Positions 57,122-64,000 of a DNA stretch of 64,000 nt are shown here, in pieces. The stretch is from Psychromonas sp. psych-6C06 (GTDB taxonomy: Bacteria > Pseudomonadota > Gammaproteobacteria > Enterobacterales > Psychromonadaceae). The DNA lies in NCBI RefSeq assembly GCF_002835465.1, contig NZ_PIZM01000005.1, positions 111,107-175,106 of the forward strand, read 5' to 3'. A model generated the notes under the pieces. It was not told the DNA's origin. It was given only the letters and a program-made list of their open reading frames with translations, and searched no databases. Each line of letters begins with the position of its first letter. Positions within the stretch are counted from its first letter, which is position 1. Position numbers and translations under genes: made by a program.

Positions 57122-57670
57122 CTATTTAGTCCATGCAAACGGTGCAAACATCGGATCAACCTCGGTATCAGCAACATGATTGACGTAGTTGCTGATCACT
57201 TTTTGTGATAACCCAAGAATAATCTCTAAGACCTGTTGTTGCTTATAACCTGCATCAAAGAATACTTTCATTTGCTCCGCTGAAACATTACCGCGTTCAC
57301 GTACCATCGCTAAGGTAAAATCATGCAGTGCTTGTAGTTTTGCACTTGGCATCGCTGTTTGATTGCGTAACGCATCAGTTAACAGCGGATCAACCGACAT
57401 TGAATTCGCGATAGCGGTATGCGCAGGTACACAGTAATGGCACTCATGTTCCACATTAATCGTTTGCCAAACAACGGTTAACTCTTCGGCATTAAATGAG
57501 GTCGCAGTGAAGGCTTGATGAAGTTGCTGATAAGCCTTTAATGTTTCAGGTGACTCGGCCATTACCGAGTACAAGCCTGGAATGGCGCCCATTTGCTTAG
57601 CGGCTCCCGCTAAAATTTCTTTACTTTGTTGAGGTGCTGTTTCTACGCTATGTCGTTTAAATTCACTCAT
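57122..57670 (-). CDS. Carboxymuconolactone decarboxylase / AhpD-like protein
   Basis: The 182-residue helical protein has the CMD-type active segment ECHYCVPAHT (redox CxxC followed by His), as in AhpD-like peroxidase partners. The substrate is unknown. It diverges from a TetR gene, with two TTGAAC-type operator boxes close to its start. GGAGTAA precedes the ATG. Confidence 0.87.
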   Translation of the reverse strand: MSEFKRHSVETAPQQSKEILAGAAKQMGAIPGLYSVMAESPETLKAYQQLHQAFTATSFNAEELTVVWQTINVEHECHYCVPAHTAIANSMSVDPLLTDALRNQTAMPSAKLQALHDFTLAMVRERGNVSAEQMKVFFDAGYKQQQVLEIILGLSQKVISNYVNHVADTEVDPMFAPFAWTK

Positions 57671-57737
57671 AATATTTACTCCTAGTAATGTATCGGTTGT
57701 TCAGTACGCTTTGTTGATAGAGCAACTATAGAAGTAA

Positions 57738-57753
57738 TTGAACGATCGCTCAA
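57738..57753. promoter_or_regulatory. TetR-type operator box 1
   Basis: TTGAACGATCGCTCAA is an imperfect palindrome 68-83 bases upstream of the leftward CMD gene and belongs to a set of three similar boxes. Confidence 0.65.
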
Positions 57754-57761
57754 GTGTTATT

Positions 57762-57777
57762 TTGAACAATCGTTCAA
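57762..57777. promoter_or_regulatory. TetR-type operator box 2
   Basis: TTGAACAATCGTTCAA is a nearly perfect palindrome 24 bases from box 1, about two helical turns, which suits cooperative binding. Confidence 0.7.
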
Positions 57778-57883
57778 TTTCTTTGTTTCGAAATTTATCT
57801 GTGTGAGTTGTTTTTAAGAAAAGTGAAAGTGAATGAGCTACATTTGCTATTAACCTTTACCGCTATGCAATTAATAACTATAA

Positions 57884-57899
57884 TTGAACGACTGTTCAT
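57884..57899. promoter_or_regulatory. TetR-type operator box 3
   Basis: TTGAACGACTGTTCAT lies 33 bases before the TetR start codon and shares the TTGAACRAYYGTTCAA pattern, which suggests that the regulator also controls its own gene. Confidence 0.65.
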
Positions 57900-57931
57900 T
57901 ATTTGGGCGATGAGAGAAAATAGGTAGTGAT

Positions 57932-58525
57932 ATGGCAAAGACAGCAAAGTTTGTGCGAAACGAGGTGGTTGATAAAGCAACACAACTTTATTGGAAGAAA
58001 GGTTTCCATGCGACTTCGATGCGTAATCTCCAAGATGAGATAGATATGCGCCCGGGCAGTATTTATGCAGCCTTTGGCAATAAAGATGGGTTGTTTAAAG
58101 AAGCACTAAGAAATTACACGGATATGGGCATTGCACAGTTGCAGCAATATCAGCAGATGCATGGCTCGCCTCTTAAAGCACTTAGTGAATTTGTTAAAGC
58201 GCAGGTGATAGATACGCAAGATAGTGCGCCTAACGGTATCTGCATGTTATCGAAAACCATTGCTGAATTAACTGATGATAACCAAGAACTCATTGATATT
58301 ACGCGAGGGCATTTACGAGAAATCGCTAGCGAATTCGTTAATTTGATTGAAAAATCACAAGAATTAGGTGAATTGGATAATAAGCATAGTGCTGAAGATC
58401 TTGCTAACCATTTACAAGTGCAAATCGCAGGTTTACGTACCTTTGCTAAAATCAACAACGATAAAAGCCTGCTAAATAGGATGATCGAGAATATATTTAT
58501 CCATTATCCTTTTAACGGTCAATAA
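57932..58525 (+). CDS. TetR family regulator of the CMD/HAD locus
   Basis: The 197-residue protein has an N-terminal helix-turn-helix (ATQLYWKKGFHATSMRNLQD, then MRPGSIYAAFGNKDGLF) and a TetR_C-like ligand domain. The three operator-like boxes upstream and the divergent CMD gene suggest local control. A HAD hydrolase gene follows after eight bases. AGGTAG precedes the start. Confidence 0.9.
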   Translation: MAKTAKFVRNEVVDKATQLYWKKGFHATSMRNLQDEIDMRPGSIYAAFGNKDGLFKEALRNYTDMGIAQLQQYQQMHGSPLKALSEFVKAQVIDTQDSAPNGICMLSKTIAELTDDNQELIDITRGHLREIASEFVNLIEKSQELGELDNKHSAEDLANHLQVQIAGLRTFAKINNDKSLLNRMIENIFIHYPFNGQ

Positions 58526-58533
58526 GGGACGAT

Positions 58534-59238
58534 ATGCGACACGCTGTGATTGTATTTGATATTAATGAAACAGTATTAAACCTTGCCCCTTTAAAACCGA
58601 AATTTGCACATTACTTTGGTGATAAAAACTATGTCGACACATGGTTTTCAATGTTGCTACATTGTTCGACGGTGTGTGTTATTACCCAAGTAAATACTGA
58701 TTTTAAAAGCTTAGCTGAGACAGCGTTATATTCTTTGGCTGCGAAATTGAACCTGTCATTAAGTGAACAAGATTGCCAAGATTTACTGAGCACATTAGCA
58801 AGTTTACCGGTCCATGAAGATGTTAAACCCTCACTTACTAAACTGCGCAATGCAGGCTTTAAATTGGTCGCATTTTCCAACTCATCAACCACATTACTGA
58901 CCTCTCAATTGCATAACGCAGGACTCAATAGCTATTTTGATGACGCGATATCGGTACAAAATTCCGGAACATTTAAACCCGCCGCCGATGCCTATCAATT
59001 TGTGTTAAAACAGCTAAGGGTCAGTGCAAGTGATGCGTGCTTAGTAGCTTGCCACGATTGGGATATACAAGGGGCACTCAGTGCGGGTTTAAAGGGGGCA
59101 TTTATTGATCGCGCTAGTATGCGCTATAACCCGGTTTATGCTAAGCCAGATATTTGCGCGACGAGTATGGGAGAAATTGCTGATAAACTTATTACAGTAA
59201 ACATGGTTAAGCCCATTGAAGTTAGCAATGGGCTTTAA
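58534..59238 (+). CDS. HAD-type hydrolase, haloacid dehalogenase type II-like
   Basis: The 234-residue protein has the HAD motif I VFDINETVLNL (nucleophile Asp9), motif II in FSNSS, Lys in FKPAADAY and motif IV in ACHDWDIQGA. The sequence is closest in feel to (S)-2-haloacid dehalogenases, but the substrate cannot be told. AAGGGA precedes the start, and it probably shares the TetR transcript. An AAGCCCATTG/CAATGGGCTT hairpin overlaps its end (59209-59235). Confidence 0.85.
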   Translation: MRHAVIVFDINETVLNLAPLKPKFAHYFGDKNYVDTWFSMLLHCSTVCVITQVNTDFKSLAETALYSLAAKLNLSLSEQDCQDLLSTLASLPVHEDVKPSLTKLRNAGFKLVAFSNSSTTLLTSQLHNAGLNSYFDDAISVQNSGTFKPAADAYQFVLKQLRVSASDACLVACHDWDIQGALSAGLKGAFIDRASMRYNPVYAKPDICATSMGEIADKLITVNMVKPIEVSNGL

Positions 59239-59252
59239 TGTATTATTTTAGT

Positions 59253-61031
59253 TTAACTGAGTTGCTGATAAAGACTGGCGTAATAAGCATCGTTCAACAA
59301 TAGCTGTTGATGTGTGCCAGAGTCGCGTAATACGCCGTCCTCCATTAAGTAAATTTTATCCATTTTACTCATCGCGGTAAGTCGGTGACTGATCATCAAT
59401 AGGGTTTTATCTTTGGCAAACTCAAATAAAAGCGCTAAGATTTCTCGCTCTGTGCGTTTATCTAATCCTTCCGTTGGCTCATCAAGCAATAACAGTGGCG
59501 CGTTGCGTAATAATACACGTGCAACGCCAATTCTTCGTTGTTCTCCACCTGAAAGTTGACGACCACCTTCACCTATCCAAGCATCTAGTGGGTTACCGCC
59601 CTCGGTTAAAGTGTTTAGCCCAACCTTATTTAATATAGCAATAAGTTGCTTATCGTTGTTATCTTGTGCTGCTTTGTTTGCAGCATAATCATTAAACTTA
59701 GGTAATTCCGGTTGTGCAATGATTAAGTTATTTCTCAATGTATCGGTGAACAGATAGATACGTTGACTGACGATAGAGATGCCATCGGTTAACGCTTGTT
59801 GACTATATTGGCTGATGTCGGTCGCGTCGATTTTAATGCTCCCTGCATTCGCTTGCCATTCTCGCGTCAATAGGGCGAGTAAACTGGATTTACCACAGCC
59901 TGTTTGGCCTAATAAAGCCACTTTTTCACCGGCGTGAAGCGATAAATTAACCCCGTTAAGCACCATTTGATTATCATCTTGGTAGGAAAACGTAACCCCT
60001 TCAAGGGTGAGTGCGCCTGTTGTGATTTGCTTATTGCTACTGTCGTTAAATACGATATCGGGTGTTTGCTCAACTAATTGGTTGACGCGATTAGCCGCGT
60101 TTACACAGGCAGATAGATGCTGAAATGCGCCAGCAATTGGCATTAACATCTCAATGCAAGCAAGCGCCATAAATGCAATTAGGGCTAGCATCGCTCCCGG
60201 CGGTTGATGCTCTCCTACGCCAGAGGCTGCCACGTAAAGAATCAAAAATACAATCAAGCCATGTAAGAAAATAAGCATCGCTTGGCTTAGCGCGACCACG
60301 TGGTTAATGCGTGCCTGAGCAGCTAAAAGCTGTTTTTCTGTTTGATGTAGTTGGTCACGAAAGCGCGTCTCGGCAGCAAATAATGAGATTTCAGCTAATC
60401 CTTGGATATATTCCAGTATTTGTACGCGAAATAAACGTTTACTTTGTAGTTGTTGGATACCAGGTTTTTTCCCCAAGGCATAAAATAACCACGGCATGAC
60501 TAACCAAATTAACAGTAAGCTCGCTGTCAAAATGAAGGCTAATTGGCTGTCTATCCACGCGACAAAAAAATACAAACCAGCGAGCGTAAGAAGTGAAGCC
60601 AGCATCGGCGTAAGCAGTCTTAAATAAAGGTGATCTAAGGTGTCGATATCGGCAACCAGACGATTAAGCAGTTCACCTTGGCGAAACCCCTGCATATTGC
60701 TTGCACTGAGTGGTAAGACTTTACGCCAAGCCCAAACACGTAGTTGTGTCAGCAGTTTAAAGGTCGCTTCATGCGTTGATAATCGTTCGCCGTAACGACT
60801 TGCTGTGCGCATAATGGATAGGAAGCGTACGCCACCACCGGGGGTGAAATAGTTAAATGCTTGCGCTGTTACTAGCGTTAACCCCGCCACTGCAGAGGCT
60901 GAGATAAACCAACCAGAGAGTGATAATAACCCGATTGCAGCCATCAGAGTGACGATGCTTAACAATAGGCCAATCGACATCATTAACCATTGGTGTTTGA
61001 AGAGTTTAATAAAAGGTAATAAAGACTTCAT
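59253..61031 (-). CDS. cydC: Cysteine/glutathione ABC exporter subunit CydC
   Basis: The 592-residue half-transporter has six membrane helices, then an ATPase with Walker A GQTGCGKS, signature LSGGEQRRIGVARVLL and Walker B LLLLDEPT. With CydD it exports cysteine and glutathione to the periplasm, needed for cytochrome bd assembly. The start overlaps the cydD stop (ATGA). Confidence 0.94.
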   Translation of the reverse strand: MKSLLPFIKLFKHQWLMMSIGLLLSIVTLMAAIGLLSLSGWFISASAVAGLTLVTAQAFNYFTPGGGVRFLSIMRTASRYGERLSTHEATFKLLTQLRVWAWRKVLPLSASNMQGFRQGELLNRLVADIDTLDHLYLRLLTPMLASLLTLAGLYFFVAWIDSQLAFILTASLLLIWLVMPWLFYALGKKPGIQQLQSKRLFRVQILEYIQGLAEISLFAAETRFRDQLHQTEKQLLAAQARINHVVALSQAMLIFLHGLIVFLILYVAASGVGEHQPPGAMLALIAFMALACIEMLMPIAGAFQHLSACVNAANRVNQLVEQTPDIVFNDSSNKQITTGALTLEGVTFSYQDDNQMVLNGVNLSLHAGEKVALLGQTGCGKSSLLALLTREWQANAGSIKIDATDISQYSQQALTDGISIVSQRIYLFTDTLRNNLIIAQPELPKFNDYAANKAAQDNNDKQLIAILNKVGLNTLTEGGNPLDAWIGEGGRQLSGGEQRRIGVARVLLRNAPLLLLDEPTEGLDKRTEREILALLFEFAKDKTLLMISHRLTAMSKMDKIYLMEDGVLRDSGTHQQLLLNDAYYASLYQQLS

Positions 61032-62824
61032 TTTGCTACCTCGCTTGACGGGTCACGTTCATCGCGTTGCATCTGTTTAAATAGACCATCTATTTGGTTT
61101 AAGGTATCAAAGTTACCCTGTTGAACAATCGTGCCTTTATCGAGTACTAGTATGTTGTCCATTTTTGAAAGCTGATCTAAACGATGCGTTACTATTAAGC
61201 AGGAAGCGTTTGCCATTGCGCTGTCTAGGGCGGTTAATACCGATTGCTCGCTATGCCTATCGAGACTAGCGGTAGGCTCATCAAGTAAAAAAAGTGAAGC
61301 TTGTTGCCCCAGCGCGCGTGCTAAAGCGATACGTTGTGCTTGCCCGACAGAGAGGCCACTCATCTGCTCTCCGATTGGATGCTCAAGTCCAAGTGACTGC
61401 TGATTCACAAAGTCGAGAATTTTTGCCTGTGATAATAATTTCATGACATGATCATCATCCATATTGGGATCCGCCATGGCGACATTATCGCGTATTGTGC
61501 CATGGAATAACTGTGGCTCCTGGCCAAGCCAAGCAAGGTGTTTGCGCCAGTTTGCTAAAGAGAGCGATTTTAACTCCATGCCATTAATGGTTAATGAACC
61601 TTGATAGGGCAAAAAACCTAATAACCCATTGAGTAAACTACTTTTTCCTGCGCCACTTGGGCCGACAACAGCAATATGTTGACTACTTTCAAGGCTAAAG
61701 TCGATCGGTCCAACTAAACAAGTGCCAGAATGGCTATGCACACTGAATGACTTGGCAACTATTTGAATACCAGATTGACTATCAATAGTCAGGTCTGCCT
61801 TTATGTTGTTTGAGTTGGCGCTATTGGGAACTTGGTAGTCGAGCAATTTCATTAGCTCTTCAGCCGCACCAATTGCCTGTGCTTTTGCGTGGTAATGCGT
61901 GCCCATATCTCGTAATGGTTGATAAAATTCAGGGGCAAGCATTAACACAAACATGCCGACAAATAAGCTAAAACCGTTGTCATAGTCGCCAAAATTAAGG
62001 TGGCCTAAAAAACTAAAACCGAAATAGATAGCCAGTAACGCGATAGAAATAGCACCAAAGAACTCTAATACCGCGGAGCTTAAAAATGCGATTCGCAATA
62101 CGGACATGGTTTTTGAACGAAAAGATTCCGATGCATTTTCTATTGCGATTCCCTCTGCGTTACCACGATTAAAGAGTTTTATGGTTTTTAGCCCTTTTAA
62201 GCGATCCATAAAATGACCGCTGAGTTTGGTTAAGGCAGAAAAGTTTTTGCGATTGGCATCTGCCGCGCCCATGCCAACGAGTATCATAAATAATGGAATG
62301 AGTGGGGCGGTTCCTAATAAGATAAGGCCAGCAGCCCAATTCAAAGGAAATACCACCATTAAAATGATGATGGGAATAAAAGCTGCTAATAACATCTGTG
62401 GTAAATAGCGAGCGTAAAAGTCATGTAGGTTTTCTACCTGCTCTAACACAATGGTTGCCCAACTTCCTGCGGGCTTCCCTTTAATAAAAACGGGACCTAA
62501 CTCGCTGAGCTTATTAAGTACTGCATTGCGAATATGTAAGCGCAGTTGTTTTCCTGCTTCAAAACTACTTCGCTCTCGTGCATAGGCAAGCATTGCTCTG
62601 ATAGGAAGCAATGCTAATAGGTAAATAAACTGATCAGTAAAGTTAGCTTTTGGTAAATTAAGAATAATGATTCCGTGCAGAATCGTGGAGATAAGGTAAG
62701 CCTGCAAAATAAGGCAGGCACCCGTTAATAACCCCATCAGTACCGTCAAATTAAGGTAGAATCCACACTGTTTTTTTTGCAACTTTAACCATAACGCGAG
62801 TTGCTTTTCTAAGGGCTTATCCAT
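61028..62824 (-). CDS. cydD: Cysteine/glutathione ABC exporter subunit CydD
   Basis: The 598-residue partner of CydC has an N-terminal membrane domain and an ATPase with Walker A GPSGAGKSS, signature LSVGQAQRIALARAL and Walker B LFLLDEPT. The signature has SVGQ in place of SGGQ. It is the first gene of the cydDC unit; cydAB is not adjacent. Confidence 0.94.
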   Translation of the reverse strand: MDKPLEKQLALWLKLQKKQCGFYLNLTVLMGLLTGACLILQAYLISTILHGIIILNLPKANFTDQFIYLLALLPIRAMLAYARERSSFEAGKQLRLHIRNAVLNKLSELGPVFIKGKPAGSWATIVLEQVENLHDFYARYLPQMLLAAFIPIIILMVVFPLNWAAGLILLGTAPLIPLFMILVGMGAADANRKNFSALTKLSGHFMDRLKGLKTIKLFNRGNAEGIAIENASESFRSKTMSVLRIAFLSSAVLEFFGAISIALLAIYFGFSFLGHLNFGDYDNGFSLFVGMFVLMLAPEFYQPLRDMGTHYHAKAQAIGAAEELMKLLDYQVPNSANSNNIKADLTIDSQSGIQIVAKSFSVHSHSGTCLVGPIDFSLESSQHIAVVGPSGAGKSSLLNGLLGFLPYQGSLTINGMELKSLSLANWRKHLAWLGQEPQLFHGTIRDNVAMADPNMDDDHVMKLLSQAKILDFVNQQSLGLEHPIGEQMSGLSVGQAQRIALARALGQQASLFLLDEPTASLDRHSEQSVLTALDSAMANASCLIVTHRLDQLSKMDNILVLDKGTIVQQGNFDTLNQIDGLFKQMQRDERDPSSEVAK

Positions 62825-63428
62825 CTGTTTCCTATGGTTACTGGTATTTCCGCGAATTTCGGCGTTAAATCATCTACCAATAACCCGTTATTGCGACGAT
62901 AATTTGCCTTGAACTACGCAAAACTAACGGCACTGTATTATAAAAGTAGCAACATCATGATTTTAAACGCCATAACGCTTCCATTAACCAGAATTGAGGT
63001 TATTTAGGTGATAAGTATCTCAGCCTTAACTGGTGAAAGAAACATACAAATACCAAAATAGTTATAAATTACATCACTGATTTGTAAATTGTTTTTTGAT
63101 GTGTTTTGTTACCTTACTAAAGTTCAGTTTAGTAAGTCACTTTAGCAGTAAATAGAGTGCGCTAAATTTATTTATTCACTGCTGTAAAAACAGACAAAGA
63201 TCGCTTTTTTATAACTTTAATTCCTCAATTATGACAAACAAACTTGAATTACTGCTGTGAAACTGTATTGTTGAGTTGTTAATTTCATATTTTATTAAGC
63301 ACAGGAAGTGTTTTTAATTAACAATCAAATAAACTATCGGAATCAAGGAAGATATTGATAGCGTAATTTACTTATTTAAGTTGTACCTTAAGCAAATTAC
63401 CCCTCTCTATTTTATGAATCTAAGTTGT

Positions 63429-63457
63429 TTGACTTCCTTTGCTTGATCGAATGTACT
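63429..63457 (+). promoter_or_regulatory. Putative promoter of the terminal CBM5/12 gene
   Basis: TTGACT (63429-63434) and TGTACT (63452-63457) are 17 bases apart, 28 bases before the start codon. Confidence 0.45.
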
Positions 63458-63474
63458 CTTTAATTTTGATCAAG
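63442..63474 (+). promoter_or_regulatory. Inverted repeat reaching the ribosome binding site
   Basis: CTTGATC (63442-63448) and GATCAAG (63468-63474) are perfectly complementary, and the right arm runs into the AAGGAAG ribosome binding site. It could mask the site in RNA, or be a protein-binding site overlapping the -10 region. Confidence 0.35.
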
Positions 63475-63484
63475 GAAGATATAA

Positions 63485-64000
63485 ATGTTTACATTTACTC
63501 CAACAAAAAAAGCAGTATCAATTGCTTTATTTACAGCGGGTGTGTTTGCGAGCTCTTCAGCACTAGCTGCTACTGAGTTTGTTCCTGGTAAAACAAAGGT
63601 TGCTAATGGCGATGTTGTTTCATACCAAGGTGAGTGTTATGAAGCTCAAAACAGTCCTGGTACATGGGAAACGCCAAGTGCCGCTGCTACATGGTTCTGG
63701 ACTTCAACTTCATGTGGTGATGTTGAGCCTACTGCAACGCCAGTTCCTACTGCAACACCTGCTCCAACTGCTACTCCAACAGGTTCTCCTGAACCGACTG
63801 CAACACCAACACCAGTTGTTGGTTCAGGTTGGGATGCTAAAGGCATTTACAATACGGGTGATGAAGTAACACATAATGGTAATACTTACGTTGCTGCTTG
63901 GTGGACTCAAGGTCAAGAGCCTGGTACTACTGGTGAATGGGGCGTTTGGAAGCTTCAAGGTGGTTCTGTTGTAACTCCTGCACCGACTGCTACTCCAGCA
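63485..64000 (+). CDS. Secreted chitin-binding (CBM5/12) protein, N-terminal part
   Basis: The frame starts at the ATG after AAGGAAG and runs off the window, giving 172 residues. It has a signal peptide (MFTFTPTKK ... SSSALA|ATEF), a first CBM5/12-like module (about 31-80, EFVPGKTKVANGDVVSYQGE then CYEAQNSPGTWETP, closing Cys), a Pro/Thr/Ala linker, a second CBM5/12 module (about 116-156, YNTGDEV ... AAWWTQGQEPGTTGEWGVW) and the beginning of another linker. The catalytic or functional part is beyond the end. Modules and linkers match those at 1-249 and in the GH9 protein. Confidence 0.88.
   Translation, partial: MFTFTPTKKAVSIALFTAGVFASSSALAATEFVPGKTKVANGDVVSYQGECYEAQNSPGTWETPSAAATWFWTSTSCGDVEPTATPVPTATPAPTATPTGSPEPTATPTPVVGSGWDAKGIYNTGDEVTHNGNTYVAAWWTQGQEPGTTGEWGVWKLQGGSVVTPAPTATPA

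Larger units (their letters stand above)
62825..63484. other. Divergent intergenic region before the last CBM5/12 gene
   Basis: 660 AT-rich bases carrying the cydD promoter region to the left and the promoter of the chitin-binding gene to the right. A TCAAGGAAGATAT word occurs twice (near 63344 and at the ribosome binding site near 63470). No gene is seen. Confidence 0.45.

Overview
The window looks like chromosomal DNA of a cold-water or marine gammaproteobacterium of the Psychromonas / Moritella / Shewanella / Vibrio sort. The evidence is an MSHA-type pilus gene run, the gammaproteobacterial order ftsB-ispD-ispF-truD-surE-nlpD-rpoS, guaB-guaA beside xseA, fxsA near groES-groEL, znuABC and cydDC, an AT-rich composition, and several chitin-directed secreted proteins. 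Genus is an inference. I see no rRNA, tRNA, CRISPR array, prophage or intact IS transposase.

Layout. 1-6045: the tail of a chitin-binding protein, a GH9 hydrolase with two CBM5/12 modules, a delta-class carbonic anhydrase, and an NSS sodium symporter with a 34-residue partner peptide. 6480-12738: MSHA prepilins and accessory genes (two MshA-like pilins, mshC, D, O, P, Q), ending in a 24-unit AGCTTTTC-type repeat that supplies the xseA stop codon. 13016-19281: xseA, guaB, guaA and a lipoprotein GH18 chitinase. 19589-26223: a membrane protein, then ftsB through rpoS, with a 323-bp MITE between ftsB and ispD and no pcm. 26415-29169: a receiver-TPR protein with two type IV prepilins. 29301-36329: GH2 beta-mannosidase, MFS carrier, fxsA, a small protein, and groES-groEL behind a sigma-32-type promoter.

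36613-39505 is an accessory insertion between groEL and a DASH cryptochrome. It holds an AIPR-family protein, a 172-bp spacer with two large inverted repeats, and a 243-residue protein carrying an RNxxxH (HEPN-type) motif. A 17-bp near-identical repeat flanks the pair. This is the best candidate for an undescribed system, probably anti-phage.

39917-52020 is mixed accessory DNA: cryptochrome plus a DUF2256 zinc-ribbon protein, an aggregation-factor-like secreted protein, a broken secreted protein with CBM5/12-like repeats, a diguanylate cyclase, two TetR-controlled enzyme operons with visible operators, and a calcium-type FG-GAP lipoprotein followed by a lipoprotein remnant. A second copy of a 158-160 bp inverted-repeat element seen after the chitinase lies here.

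52177-57021 looks like a zinc-starvation locus: znuA diverges from znuCB across a near-perfect Zur-type palindrome, and a DUF1826 protein with an HxD...H pattern and a dihydroorotase with Gln in place of one metal-ligand His follow on the same strand. 57122-62824 holds a carboxymuconolactone-decarboxylase-like gene, its TetR regulator with three operator-like boxes, a HAD hydrolase and cydDC. The window closes inside a further secreted CBM5/12 protein.
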